64,000 bases of DNA from an uncultured Lachnospiraceae bacterium (GCA_947176065.1 CAMWPB010000005.1:30273-94272); one strand, 5' to 3'; shown: positions 16,767 through 25,322, counted from the first letter of the stretch. Notes: generated from the sequence alone by a model not told the origin. Translations and numbers: made by a program.

Positions 16767-17261
16767 ATGAACAAGGATAATATCATATTGATCGGGATGC
16801 CCGGCGCGGGCAAGAGTACCGTGGGCGTAGTACTTGCCAAGAAGCTGGGATATTCCTTTGTGGACGCGGATCTGGTGATCCAGAGCTGGGAGGGAAAACT
16901 TCTGCACGAGATCATAGCGGAGCGCGGCGTGGAAGGCTTCTGGATGCTGGAGGAAACGGTGGGGGAATCCATAGAGGCGGAGCGGACGGTGATCGCCACG
17001 GGAGGAAGCGCAGTCTACGGCGGGAACGCCATGGCGCATTACAGGCAGATTGGCACGGTGGTGTATCTGTCCCTTCCTTTGGAGGAAATCCGGGAGCGGC
17101 TGGGTGACCTGACCGAGCGCGGCGTGACGCTTAAGGACGGACAGGATCTGGACGGACTGTATGCGGAGCGTCAGCCGCTCTATGAACGGTATGCAGACGT
17201 TACGGTGGACTGTGAGGGCTTGTCAATCCGCGAGATCGTGGAGAAAATTGCGGCGCTTTAG
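16767..17261 (+). CDS. aroK: Shikimate kinase
   Basis: Phosphorylates shikimate in aromatic amino-acid synthesis. At 164 residues it is a normal single-domain enzyme. The P-loop GMPGAGKSTVG, the shikimate-binding DADLVIQ segment, the substrate loop ATGGSAVYG and the lid region with GDLTERGV are in place. aroK/aroL naming is interchangeable here. It stands alone between ridA and spoVAE, with no other aro gene nearby. A terminator follows at 17329. Confidence 0.9.
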   Translation: MNKDNIILIGMPGAGKSTVGVVLAKKLGYSFVDADLVIQSWEGKLLHEIIAERGVEGFWMLEETVGESIEAERTVIATGGSAVYGGNAMAHYRQIGTVVYLSLPLEEIRERLGDLTERGVTLKDGQDLDGLYAERQPLYERYADVTVDCEGLSIREIVEKIAAL

Positions 17262-17328
17262 AATGGAAACCGCTTTTGCGGGATGACAGGTTTTTTAAGA
17301 TAAAATAAAGAAGGAGCGTATCTTTGCC

Positions 17329-17355
17329 GGAATGCGGGATGCGTTCCCTTTTTTT
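17329..17355 (+). terminator. Rho-independent terminator after the shikimate kinase gene
   Basis: GGAATGC, loop GGGAT, GCGTTCC with one G-T pair, followed by CTTTTTTT ending at 17355. Confidence 0.7.
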
Positions 17356-17461
17356 GCGTCCATACTGCATAATCTTCCCAAAATGACGGAAACTATTATC
17401 AAAAAGATCTATGTGCCGCTTTACAGGGGCGGCAGGATGTTTGGATATGGAGGAAAAGAGG

Positions 17462-17818
17462 ATGGATTATATCAATGCGTTCTGGGTGGGCGGCCTGATC
17501 TGCGCGCTGGTGCAGATTCTTCTGGAGAAGACGAAACTGATGCCGGGCCGCGTCATGGTGCTTTTAGTCTGCGTAGGGGCGGTGGTCAGCTTTGTCGGAT
17601 GGTATGAGCCTTTTATGGAATATGCGGGGGCCGGAGCCAGCGTGCCGCTTCTCGGTTACGGAAATATTTTAATGAAAGGCGTGAAGGAAGCCGTGGACGA
17701 GAGCGGATTTATCGGTCTGTTTCAGGGCGGCTTTAAGACAGGCGCGGTGGGATGTTCAGCGGCGCTGGTGTTCGGATATGTAGCCAGCCTTATATTTAAG
17801 CCGAAACCAAAAAAATAA
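17462..17818 (+). CDS. spoVAE: Stage V sporulation protein AE
   Basis: Small membrane subunit of the SpoVA dipicolinate channel, 118 residues with three to four hydrophobic helices. Family features are the start FWVGGLICALVQILLEKTKL, the motif YEPFMEYAGAGASVPLLGYGN and the C-terminal GYVASLIFKPK. Start at ATG 17462 after GGAGG at 17449-17453; longer frames upstream lack homology. In most spore formers spoVAC, spoVAD and spoVAE are adjacent; here spoVAE stands 6 kb from spoVAD with unrelated genes between. Confidence 0.9.
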   Translation: MDYINAFWVGGLICALVQILLEKTKLMPGRVMVLLVCVGAVVSFVGWYEPFMEYAGAGASVPLLGYGNILMKGVKEAVDESGFIGLFQGGFKTGAVGCSAALVFGYVASLIFKPKPKK

Positions 17819-17932
17819 AAAAATTTGATAATGCTGAAGACAGTGTGGAGGCAGTCTCGTTATAATATATGAGTGCATAGAAAAAGCAAACGGCTCTGCA
17901 GAAGACATTTGGTTTTTCTGCACTGGTAACGA

Positions 17933-17980
17933 GCAAATGTCCGATGTAATCGGACGAAAAGCGCGTAGGCGCGAATTTGC
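17933..17980 (+). other. Three-way-junction hairpin element before the 18-kb sigma gene
   Basis: GCAAAT (17933-17938) pairs with ATTTGC (17975-17980). Inside are two hairpins: GTCCGAT/ATCGGAC with a 3-nt loop (17939-17955) and GCGC/GCGC with a 4-nt loop (17961-17972). It ends about 17 bp before the sigma gene's ribosome site and may be a cis-acting RNA element or a small repeat. Confidence 0.55.
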
Positions 17981-18012
17981 GAGTATATACGGCGGGAAAG
18001 GAGGCAGATACC

Positions 18013-18582
18013 ATCAACAGGGAAGAACAATTGTCAGCGCTGATTGATTCTTACCAGCATCTTGTGTTTTCAATATGCTATAAAATGACAGCGGATTATT
18101 TTGCCTCCGAGGATCTGACGCAGGAAACTTTTCTGTCGGTCTACAGGCATCTGGGAGAGTTCGACGGCAGGTATGAAAAGGCGTGGGTCTGTCGGATCGC
18201 CACCAACAAATGTCTGGACTATCTGCAGAGCGCGGGACGGCGCAGCATTCCAACGGCGGATCTGGGATTTCAGAGCGCCAGAGGGCCGGATGAGGGAACG
18301 CCTTCCGGCAAAGGCGCAGGAGCTGTCGGGGAAAGTATGACGGCGGTGCAGCAGACGCCGGAGAGCATCTGTCTGGAAAAGGAGGTGCGGGCGACTTTGC
18401 TCTCCCGATGCCGGGCCCTGAAACCGCCCTACGATGAAATCGCCAAGGCCTACTATTATGACGAGCTGGATGCGGGCGAGATTGCAAGACAGAGGGGGGC
18501 CAAGAAAAAGACCATACAGACGCAGATTTACAGGGCGAGAAGTATGCTTCGCAGGATGTATGAAAAGGAGAAGGGCGCATGA
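18013..18582 (+). CDS. ECF-type RNA polymerase sigma factor
   Basis: Sigma-70 family member with region 2 (LVFSICYKMTADYFASEDLTQETFL, WVCRIATNKCLDYLQ) and region 4 (AKAYYYDELDAGEIARQRG, KKTIQTQIYRARSMLRRM), about 189 residues. The start is unclear. A strong AAAGGAGG (17997-18004) is followed 8 nt later by ATC (18013) in frame, where ATG is expected. The legal alternatives are TTG 17977, with no ribosome site, and TTG 18031, after a weaker AGGGAAG. The last codons overlap the next gene (ATGA). Neighbours suggest an envelope-stress regulon. Confidence 0.85.
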   Translation: MNREEQLSALIDSYQHLVFSICYKMTADYFASEDLTQETFLSVYRHLGEFDGRYEKAWVCRIATNKCLDYLQSAGRRSIPTADLGFQSARGPDEGTPSGKGAGAVGESMTAVQQTPESICLEKEVRATLLSRCRALKPPYDEIAKAYYYDELDAGEIARQRGAKKKTIQTQIYRARSMLRRMYEKEKGA

Positions 18583-19076
18583 TACATAATATGATGGAAG
18601 AGAGAAAAAAATCGAATAGACGTGACGTTTCCCTCCCGGCTCCTTTGACTGAGGAGGAACTGGCGCGGCTGATCGCAGAGGTTGAGGAACGGGAGCTGCT
18701 GCATGCTCCGGGACATCTGAAAGAAAATATATTTTCGCAGATTCAGGCAGGAAAACGGCGGGAGAGGGAACGGGCGCTTTTTTCTTACCGTGCTAAAGTT
18801 CTGGTAGGTATGGCGGCGGCTCTGGCGGTGCTTTTCCTCGTGCCCGTGGACGGTACGGAGACACCGGGTATGCCGCAGTCCGGCATTCTGGGAGCAGCGT
18901 ACGATGAGGAAACACAGGGCGTCGATGAATGGGAGCGGGAAATTCTCGAAAGACAGCAGGATATTGAGAGGACATGGGAGCGGTATCAGGCGGGTCAGGA
19001 GAGAGCAGCCGCAAGAAGGCGGTATTTCAGAGAGATTTCAGAAAGGTTTAAAAATCATAAAAATTGGGAGGATTGA
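18579..19076 (+). CDS. Single-pass membrane protein, likely anti-sigma factor
   Basis: Protein of 165 residues coupled to the sigma gene by an ATGA overlap. It has a charged cytoplasmic N-terminal part (about 1-65), one TM helix (about 72-92, VLVGMAAALAVLFLVPV), and a charged outer segment with coiled-coil character (REILERQQDIERTWERYQ). No HCCC zinc motif is present. The position and topology are those of an anti-sigma factor; this is inferred from context, not from a recognised domain. Confidence 0.65.
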   Translation: MIHNMMEERKKSNRRDVSLPAPLTEEELARLIAEVEERELLHAPGHLKENIFSQIQAGKRRERERALFSYRAKVLVGMAAALAVLFLVPVDGTETPGMPQSGILGAAYDEETQGVDEWEREILERQQDIERTWERYQAGQERAAARRRYFREISERFKNHKNWED

Positions 19077-19080
19077 TGAG

Positions 19081-19776
19081 ATGAAAAAACAGAAAAACAG
19101 ATTTTGGCTGTTTGTATTTTCCCTCTGTCCGGGGGCAGGGCATATGTATATGGGGCTGATGAAGATGGGGCTGAGCTTTATGCTCGGGTTTATGGGGATG
19201 ATCGTTGTAGTTTCGATCACACAACTCGCTGTGTTGGCGGTGTTTCCTGTCGCGCTCTACATATATGCCTTTTTTCACGCCAACAATATCGGCGGGATGG
19301 ATGCAGAGCAGTTTGCGGCTTTGGAGGACGAATACCTTTTCGGCATCGGCGAGTGGGATACCAGCCGCTTTAAGCTGAATATGAATAAGAGAAACCGCAA
19401 CATCGCGGCGGTGGTCTGCATTGTGCTTGGCGTATGTATGTTGTGGGATTTGGGCTTCAATATGCTGCGAAGCTATGTGGGCTGGGATAATCCGGTCATG
19501 CGGGAAATCTATTATTTTACGAGAGATGCGCTGCCGAGAATTATCATTGCGGTAGGGGTGATCTGGTTCGGCGTGTCGCTGCTGCGTGGAAAAAAGATAG
19601 AGTTTGCCGAGAATGACAGGCGGGATGAGGCGGATTCCGTGGAGAGGCCAGTGGCGTTGATCGGGCAGAAAGAGGAAGAACACAGACCGGACGGACATAA
19701 TGTGGAAGAGCAGAAAGCGGACGCGCCGGGAACGGACGGAAATAAAGCGCAGGAAAATGAGCAGGGGGGGGAGTAG
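19081..19776 (+). CDS. TM2-like multi-pass membrane protein
   Basis: Protein of 231 residues starting at ATG 19081 after GGGAGG. The N-terminus resembles TM2-domain proteins (FSLCPGAGHMYMGLMKMG, a glycine-rich turn between two helices). Four to five TM segments are followed by an acidic, hydrophilic tail from about residue 180. An eight-G run (19764-19771) at the 3' end doubles as the ribosome site of the next gene. Probable target or sensor gene of the sigma operon; function unknown. Confidence 0.65.
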   Translation: MKKQKNRFWLFVFSLCPGAGHMYMGLMKMGLSFMLGFMGMIVVVSITQLAVLAVFPVALYIYAFFHANNIGGMDAEQFAALEDEYLFGIGEWDTSRFKLNMNKRNRNIAAVVCIVLGVCMLWDLGFNMLRSYVGWDNPVMREIYYFTRDALPRIIIAVGVIWFGVSLLRGKKIEFAENDRRDEADSVERPVALIGQKEEEHRPDGHNVEEQKADAPGTDGNKAQENEQGGE

Positions 19777-19780
19777 ACAC

Positions 19781-20128
19781 ATGGATATTCAGGAAAAAGA
19801 TGTGTGCAGGGAGGAATCCGGGTGTCTGCGAAGCCGCCGGGTCGGCTCTGTAACCTTCGGGCTGACACTAATCTTGTTTGGCATTCTGTTTCTCATACAT
19901 ATGGCCATTCCGTCGCTGCATTACGAGATGATTTTTCAGTTCTGGCCCGTGGTTTTTGTTTTGCTGGGGATAGAGATTCTTGTGGAAAATCACAAAAGCA
20001 ACGCAAATCAGTGTAAGTTTGTCTATGATTTTCCGGCGATTCTGATGCTGGTTGTGATGCTCTTATTTGCCATGGTGATGGCGGCGGCAGAGTTTTCCAT
20101 GCATTATTACCAGAGAGGCTGGTGGTAA
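19781..20128 (+). CDS. Small membrane protein, LiaI/LiaF-like transmembrane region
   Basis: Protein of 115 residues with three TM helices in the pattern of the DUF5668/LiaF N-terminal region: VGSVTFGLTLILFGILFLI, then FWPVVFVLLGIEILVE, then ILMLVVMLLFAMVMAA. Proteins of this type often go with envelope-stress systems. It is the fourth gene of the sigma operon. The conserved W-P-V-x4-LG-x-E-IL string is the best evidence. Confidence 0.65.
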   Translation: MDIQEKDVCREESGCLRSRRVGSVTFGLTLILFGILFLIHMAIPSLHYEMIFQFWPVVFVLLGIEILVENHKSNANQCKFVYDFPAILMLVVMLLFAMVMAAAEFSMHYYQRGWW

Positions 20129-20161
20129 GCATGATGGCGGCATAGGCGGCCGGGTTTATGA

Positions 20162-20197
20162 AGAAAATCCCGTGGCGTTTATGCGGGGAGATTTTAT
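20162..20197. terminator. Imperfect hairpin between convergent genes
   Basis: AAAATC near 20163 can pair with GATTTT near 20191, around a GC-rich imperfect stem. It lies between two convergent genes and overlaps the last codons of the minus-strand gene, so a two-way terminator is plausible. Confidence 0.3.
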
Positions 20198-20697
20198 GCC
20201 TCGTCGCAGTCGATCTGCCGCTTTGCCAGAAATTGTCTGACGGCCCTGTCCCAGAGCGCGTCCGGCGTCTTGTCCATGAGAAAGGTGTGGAAGGCGGTGC
20301 CGGTGATGAGCGTGAGGGACGTGCCGTCATATTTTATGTTGAGCACGAAGGCCTTCACCTGATCCGGGGTCACAGCCGTGTCACCCTTTTCCAGGAGGGA
20401 GGCCGTGTATTCGGGAAGCAGATGCAGCACAAACTGAAAGGCTGTGGGCGTGCGCTTTCCCTTGATCAGATCAAAACAGACAGGCCGGATTTTCTTCCAC
20501 TGCGTAAATTCATAGGGTCTGATTTCCTTATCAGCCCATTCTTCGGCGGTGTAGAACGCTCTGTTCTCGCGGCCGTCTATGGTGAAAGTGTTGTAGGTGC
20601 TGATGGCTGCCTCCTCCAGCAGAAAGGAGTCGAAGGCGTCCCCTGCTAGAAGCTGGTTCATAAATTGTTTGACGTTCTTTACTTTCAGTGCAATCAT
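20194..20697 (-). CDS. DUF5721-like protein
   Basis: Cytoplasmic protein of 167 residues, no TM or signal. It starts MIALKVKNVKQFMNQLLAGDAFDSFL and contains the block RPYEFTQWKKIRPVCFDLIKGKR, which I associate with a DUF5721-type family found in Lachnospiraceae; this assignment is from memory of the pattern. Function is unknown. It is in the same orientation as the nitrilase gene 54 bp upstream and may share its transcript. Confidence 0.6.
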   Translation of the reverse strand: MIALKVKNVKQFMNQLLAGDAFDSFLLEEAAISTYNTFTIDGRENRAFYTAEEWADKEIRPYEFTQWKKIRPVCFDLIKGKRTPTAFQFVLHLLPEYTASLLEKGDTAVTPDQVKAFVLNIKYDGTSLTLITGTAFHTFLMDKTPDALWDRAVRQFLAKRQIDCDEA

Positions 20698-20751
20698 GTG
20701 CTGCCTTTCTGCCTGATAGCGGCTTTCTGGAAGTGAGGCGGACCGGAAATG

Positions 20752-21609
20752 CTATTCCCGGACCCTGTCGTTCTGATTGGGGCGGATAAATGGATATTCT
20801 ATTTTCCCACTCAATAACGCGTCATATGCTTTTATCTTTCGGTAGGTGTTTCCCATCATTTCATGCGCTCTATAATTGCGGATTGCGTTCATGTCAAATT
20901 CTGCGAAATACAGACCTTCTGTCAGATCGTCCGCCATTAACAGGATGTTATCTACACATCTGCCGTTCTTATCCCAGCAGATCGGACTGAAAGCACAGGA
21001 ATTACCGGCGTTTTCACCATTCGGGTTCGCCATCGCGATACCGGTCATATTTTCGTAGGCTCTCGTGGATAATGCCTGCAGGCGCGGCCTCATCGCCCCG
21101 CAGTCGTTGGGGACGAGGATGATTTCTGCCCCTTTCATCATAAGGATCCGCGCGCTTTCCGGGTATTCACGGTCGTAGCATATCATAATGCCGAGTCTGA
21201 CGCCGTGAAAATCGCAGACGTGAAACGCGTCCCCGCTTTCAAGGCATGCCTCATCCGCAAAATCACAGGTATGGACTTTATCATATTTCATAAGGACTGT
21301 TCCGTTCTTATCTATGACACAGGCCGAATTTTTCGGTTTAAGTACGCCTTGCGTAAAGGCGGTTGCCACCACGCCGATCCGCAGTCTTTTCGCTGCCTCA
21401 CATATCTGCAAAAGATACGGCGAATCTGCAGCCAGGGCTTCCTCGTTGCTTATGGGCAATTCATAGCCGGTCAAAAATGCCTCTGGCAGTAACAGGATAT
21501 CTGCGCCCTCTCTTGCGGCTTCTTCCATACTCTTTATGACGGTGTCCGTATTTTTTTCCGTCTGCCGGGACAATGCCCTTTTTTGCAGGACAGCGGTCTT
21601 AAATTTCAT
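20752..21609 (-). CDS. Carbon-nitrogen hydrolase (nitrilase superfamily)
   Basis: Hydrolyses a C-N bond in an amide or carbamoyl substrate. The full Glu-Lys-Cys triad is visible: E in LLPEAFLTGYE, K in MKYDKVHTC, C in IMICYDREYPE, with a second glutamate after the cysteine. The 285-residue length is normal. Start chosen at the ATG ending at 21609, because GGAGG sits five bases before it; the frame extends 20 codons further without benefit. Substrate is unknown (omega-amidase-like or N-carbamoyl amide hydrolase-like are possible). Confidence 0.87.
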   Translation of the reverse strand: MKFKTAVLQKRALSRQTEKNTDTVIKSMEEAAREGADILLLPEAFLTGYELPISNEEALAADSPYLLQICEAAKRLRIGVVATAFTQGVLKPKNSACVIDKNGTVLMKYDKVHTCDFADEACLESGDAFHVCDFHGVRLGIMICYDREYPESARILMMKGAEIILVPNDCGAMRPRLQALSTRAYENMTGIAMANPNGENAGNSCAFSPICWDKNGRCVDNILLMADDLTEGLYFAEFDMNAIRNYRAHEMMGNTYRKIKAYDALLSGKIEYPFIRPNQNDRVRE

Positions 21610-21855
21610 GATTTCCTCCATGCTAAGGTAGTTTGCCGCGGCCAGGACATATTCGTGCTGCGGACTCAAATTGCTGTTTGAACTATGTTTTATCAGACAG
21701 CGTTACATATCTTTGATTGTAAGGGAACTGCTGATGATTTGCAATAAATATTTCCATGCAATTCACGTGTAACGCTATTTCAGGTTTGCAAAACCGGGTA
21801 TTCTATGATAGTATAAGTAGTAATAAAAACTATGTAAAATGGTTGCGGAGGCTTT

Positions 21856-22692
21856 ATGAGTTATAAGATTGTGGTGGACAGTTGCTGTGAGCTGCCTGAA
21901 AATTATAAAAACGACAGCAGATTTCAGATCGTCCCGCTTGGGCTGGAAGTGGGCGATTATATGATTCAGGACGACGAAAGTTTTAATCAGAAGGAATTTT
22001 TGCAGAAGGTGGCGGATTACCCGCAGTGCCCGAAATCCTCCTGTCCCTCCCCGGAAAAGTACCGGGAGGCATACCATGACGGTGCGGATGAGATTTATGC
22101 GGTGACCCTCTCCTCACACTTGAGCGGCAGCTATAACAGCGCAGAGCTGGGCAGGAGCCTCTACGGGGAGAAGTACGGCGGGAAAAAGATACATGTGGTG
22201 GATTCCGAGTCCGCAAGCTGCGGGGAAACCCAGCTTGTGGAAAAAATCATTGCCTGCAAGGAAGCCGGTCTTGGCTTTGAGGAGACGGTGGAGGCGGTAG
22301 AAACCTTTAAACGGCAGATGCGCACTTATTTTGTGCTGGATAACCTGGAGACGCTCAGAAAAAACGGCCGTCTGAGCAGCGTGAAGGCGCTTGTGGCGTC
22401 TACCCTGAATATTAAACCTGTCATGGTGGGAAACCTTGGCGTCATTGAGCAGAAGGGGCAGGCCATCGGCATCAACAAGGCCCTTGCCAAAATGGCGGAC
22501 TGTATCGTGGGAGATGTGGAGAAGCCGGAGGAGAGAACGCTGATGATTACCCATTGCAACTGCCCGGAGCGGGCGGAGTTTATGCGCGGGCTGATGGAGA
22601 AGCGGGCTTCCTACAAAAGAGTCCTGATTATGGACACCGCCGGGGTCAGCAGCATGTATGCCAACGACGGCGGCGTGATCGTAACTTTATAA
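21856..22692 (+). CDS. DegV family fatty-acid-binding protein
   Basis: DegV/FakB-like protein of 278 residues that binds a fatty acid and presents it to a kinase. Signatures: N-terminal IVVDSCCELP, the SSCPSPEKY segment, SSHLSGSYNSA around the ligand pocket, the DSESASCGE motif, LETLRKNGRLS, and a C-terminal basic stretch. ATG 21856 follows GCGGAGG. It is divergent from the nitrilase gene. Its stop is 3 bp before structured repeat copy 2. Confidence 0.9.
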   Translation: MSYKIVVDSCCELPENYKNDSRFQIVPLGLEVGDYMIQDDESFNQKEFLQKVADYPQCPKSSCPSPEKYREAYHDGADEIYAVTLSSHLSGSYNSAELGRSLYGEKYGGKKIHVVDSESASCGETQLVEKIIACKEAGLGFEETVEAVETFKRQMRTYFVLDNLETLRKNGRLSSVKALVASTLNIKPVMVGNLGVIEQKGQAIGINKALAKMADCIVGDVEKPEERTLMITHCNCPERAEFMRGLMEKRASYKRVLIMDTAGVSSMYANDGGVIVTL

Positions 22693-22694
22693 CA

Positions 22695-22749
22695 AAGTGA
22701 GAAGTACTAAGTCTCACTTGGGAGAATGCCTTAAGAACGGCATTCTCCG
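22695..22749. repeat. Structured intergenic repeat, copy 2 of 3 (short form)
   Basis: AAGTGAGA (22695-22702) pairs with TCTCACTT (22712-22719) around a 9-nt loop; one base later GGAGAATGCC (22721-22730) pairs with GGCATTCTCC (22739-22748). The inner branches of copies 1 and 3 are missing. The second hairpin overlaps the stop and last codons of the minus-strand LytTR gene. Confidence 0.85.
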
Positions 22750-23507
22750 TTCAGCGCTTTCTTCAGTTTAGGCAGTTCCAGCGGCGATACGGGAAAACTT
22801 TTCCCGTCCTTCATGGTCAGTTTAAGCAGCGAGAGCTTTTCCACGGAGGCAGTGTTGATGAGGCAGTGTTCGGATATCATGACAAAATGGGTGAACATGG
22901 CAAGCTGCGAGTACAGGTTGGGCAGTGTGCTCAGAAGATCGAGGGTGCGTCCCTCGGTCAGAACGACATGAAGATAATTGCCGTTCTTCACCGCATAGAG
23001 AATTTCGTCCTCGTGGACGTAGAGCGTGTCCTTTTCTCCGCGCAGTTCTATGGTAGGAACCGTTTCCGCTTTCAGGCTCTGCGCGTGATCCAGCATCTCG
23101 TCCAGCTCACTCACCTTGATCGGTTTATGCAGATAGAGGATCTGCTTCTGAAGCTGTCTTCGCAAAATATCGTGGTTGGAGGCTTCGGTGACGTCCTCCG
23201 GCACCTTGGCGAGCGCCGCCTCGATGACAGAGGGGTAGTCGATGGCGGAGATGCACAGCACAATGGGCGCCACAACGCCCGCGTCGATCAGCTTTCTGGC
23301 AAGCTGGAAGCCGTTCACCGGCCCGTTTGTCATGTCGATAAAGAAGGCGTCGTAGAGCATGGGAGAGCGCAGAACCGCCTCCACGTTTCCGTAGGAATCA
23401 ATATAGAGCACGCCTGTGGTGTGGATTCTCCTGTCGGAGGCGCGCCCGAGGAGCCGCTCCATCTGTTTCCTGTCCGCAATATTATCATCACAAACTGCAA
23501 TATGCAT
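22731..23507 (-). CDS. LytTR-family response regulator
   Basis: Two-domain regulator of 258 residues. The receiver (about 1-130) starts HIAVCDDN, with the phospho-acceptor likely in FFIDM and the conserved lysine in LHKPI. The LytTR DNA-binding domain (about 145-250) has VHEDEILYAVKNGNYLHVVL and FVMISEHCLINTASVEKL. No histidine kinase is adjacent. Ribosome site GGAGGG precedes the ATG. The C-terminal residues NGECRS are encoded by the repeat hairpin at 22721-22749, so the repeat has replaced or extended the original end of the gene. Confidence 0.88.
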   Translation of the reverse strand: MHIAVCDDNIADRKQMERLLGRASDRRIHTTGVLYIDSYGNVEAVLRSPMLYDAFFIDMTNGPVNGFQLARKLIDAGVVAPIVLCISAIDYPSVIEAALAKVPEDVTEASNHDILRRQLQKQILYLHKPIKVSELDEMLDHAQSLKAETVPTIELRGEKDTLYVHEDEILYAVKNGNYLHVVLTEGRTLDLLSTLPNLYSQLAMFTHFVMISEHCLINTASVEKLSLLKLTMKDGKSFPVSPLELPKLKKALNGECRS

Positions 23508-23592
23508 ATAGAACCCTCCGTAAATGATTATGTATTTGTAGGATGCCGGGCGGTATAACGGTTCCCGGCAGACTTTGCACAGCGTTACCCGG

Positions 23593-23886
23593 TTAGAGAA
23601 TCAGAAATTCAATCGGGGATGACAGCAGCGCCACCACGATCAGAATCTGCACGACCAGAATGGCAGGCATCCCGTACAGAAAATACCAGTGCCTTGTCTT
23701 GTGGCGGAACAGATGCATACCGATGATGGAGCCGACACTGCCGCCGATGATGGCAAGAACGAAAAGCGTGGCCTCCGGAATGCGCCAGGCGCGTTTCCGG
23801 GCTTTGAGCTTATCTATGCCCATCACGGTGAAACTTATGAAGTTGACAACGGCTAGATATATGATAATAAGTGTAATTACGTTCAT
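23593..23886 (-). CDS. DUF1294 family membrane protein
   Basis: Protein of 97 residues with three hydrophobic helices and the family pattern: GIDKLKARKRAWRIPE, then LFVLAIIGGSVGSIIGMHLFRHKT and a final helix. DUF1294 proteins are small membrane proteins of unknown role, sometimes fused to cold-shock domains. It is 85 bp upstream of the LytTR gene on the same strand, so the two could share a transcript. No strong ribosome site is seen. Confidence 0.8.
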   Translation of the reverse strand: MNVITLIIIYLAVVNFISFTVMGIDKLKARKRAWRIPEATLFVLAIIGGSVGSIIGMHLFRHKTRHWYFLYGMPAILVVQILIVVALLSSPIEFLIL

Positions 23887-24043
23887 TTAAGTAAAGGTTT
23901 TCCTTTTGTGTTTCGCGGTGCAGCTCCAAACAGATAAATGTTCCGGTGAGTAAACTCCCCGCGCCACTTCTCTGTTGTCTGCGCACTGCTCATTGCTTTC
24001 GCGTATATCATATCATATTGGCTTGGAAAAAAAAAGACAAATA

Positions 24044-24080
24044 ATCCCCGCGGCATACGTTCGGAACGTGCCGCGGGGAT
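24044..24080 (-). terminator. Rho-independent terminator of argG
   Basis: ATCCCCGCGGCA (24044-24055) pairs with TGCCGCGGGGAT (24069-24080), with an inner CGTT/AACG extension. On the minus strand it is followed by a run of nine T. Confidence 0.9.
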
Positions 24081-24098
24081 CTTTTGTGATTTTGGGTT

Positions 24099-25322
24099 TT
24101 AGAGCAGCTGTTCGCCCTGCTCCTGCATCTTCATGGCGCGAACCTTGCAGGATAAGCCAAACAGATTGATGAAGCCCTCCGCGTCGTGGTGGTCGTAGAG
24201 GTCGCCGGTGGTGAAGGAGGCAATGCTCTCATTGTAGAGTGTGTACGGAGAGGTGGTGCCTGCCTTGATGATGTTGCCCTTGTAGAGCTTGAATTTCACT
24301 TCGCCGGTCACATAGCGCTGGGTGGACTCGATGAACGCCTGCAGCGCCTCGCGCAGCGGGGTGAACCACTTGCCCTCGTAGACTACCTGTGCAAATTTAT
24401 TGCCAAGATCAGCCTTGAGCGCGTAGGTGTCGCGGTCGAGAATCAGCTCCTCAAGCTGCTGGTGCGCTTCGTAGAGGATGGTGCCGCCGGGCGTCTCGTA
24501 TACGCCGCGGGATTTCATGCCGACTACGCGGTTTTCCACGATATCAATGATGCCGATGCCGTGCTTGCCGCCCAGCTCGTTTAATGTGGCAATGATATCG
24601 GCCACTTTCATTTTCTTGCCGTTTACAGAGGTGGGAATCCCCTTCTCGAAGGTCATGGTCACATACTCGCCTTCCTCCGGCGCCTTCTCAGGCGTGGTGC
24701 CGAGCACAAGCAGATGCTCGTAATTAGGCTCGTTGGCGGGATCTTCCAGCTCAAGACCCTCATGGCTGATATGCCACAGGTTGCGGTCGCGGCTGTAGCT
24801 GGAATCCGCAGAGAAGGGAAGGTTGATGCCGTGCTGTCTGCAGTATTCAATCTCCTCCTCGCGGGAGTTTAAGTTCCATTTTTCATTTCTCCATGCGGCG
24901 ATGATCTTTAAGTCGGGAGCCAGCGCCTTGATGCCCAGCTCGAAACGGATCTGGTCGTTGCCCTTGCCTGTGGCGCCGTGGCAGATAGCGGTCGCGCCCT
25001 CCTTGCGGGCGATCTCGACTAACTTCTTGGCGATCACGGGTCTTGCCATGGATGTGCCGAGAAGGTATTTGTTCTCATAGACAGCGTGCGCCTGTACGCA
25101 GGGAATAATGAAGTCATCGCAGAATTCGTCGGTCAGATCCTCGATGTAGAGCTTGGATGCGCCGCTTGAGAGAGCGCGCTCTTCAAGGCCGTCAAGCTCC
25201 TCCGCCTGTCCGCAGTTGCCGCACACACAGATGACCTCATAGTCAAAATTTTCCTTTAACCAGGGAATGATAACGGTCGTATCCAGTCCGCCGGAATACG
25301 CAAGAACTACTTTTTCTTTCAT
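24099..25322 (-). CDS. argG: Argininosuccinate synthase
   Basis: Condenses citrulline and aspartate with ATP to argininosuccinate, the penultimate step of arginine synthesis. The 407-residue length is normal. The P-loop-type motif AYSGGLDTT, the [12 protein letters not shown] block and the [14 protein letters not shown] segment are diagnostic. Start chosen at [12 protein letters not shown] because GGAGG lies eight bases before it; the frame opens five codons earlier. argH is not adjacent. Its own promoter (25424-25452) and strong terminator make it monocistronic. It lies 24 kb from argJBD. Confidence 0.96.
   Translation of the reverse strand: MKEKVVLAYSGGLDTTVIIPWLKENFDYEVICVCGNCGQAEELDGLEERALSSGASKLYIEDLTDEFCDDFIIPCVQAHAVYENKYLLGTSMARPVIAKKLVEIARKEGATAICHGATGKGNDQIRFELGIKALAPDLKIIAAWRNEKWNLNSREEEIEYCRQHGINLPFSADSSYSRDRNLWHISHEGLELEDPANEPNYEHLLVLGTTPEKAPEEGEYVTMTFEKGIPTSVNGKKMKVADIIATLNELGGKHGIGIIDIVENRVVGMKSRGVYETPGGTILYEAHQQLEELILDRDTYALKADLGNKFAQVVYEGKWFTPLREALQAFIESTQRYVTGEVKFKLYKGNIIKAGTTSPYTLYNESIASFTTGDLYDHHDAEGFINLFGLSCKVRAMKMQEQGEQLL

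Noticed and set aside
19764..19771. Eight-G run as a phase-variation tract
   Set aside because: It is at the last codons of the gene and serves as the next ribosome site; slipping would only change the tail.
21762..21830. Promoter for degV
   Set aside because: TTGCAA and TAGTAT have 17-bp spacing, but the -10 match is poor; not listed as a feature.
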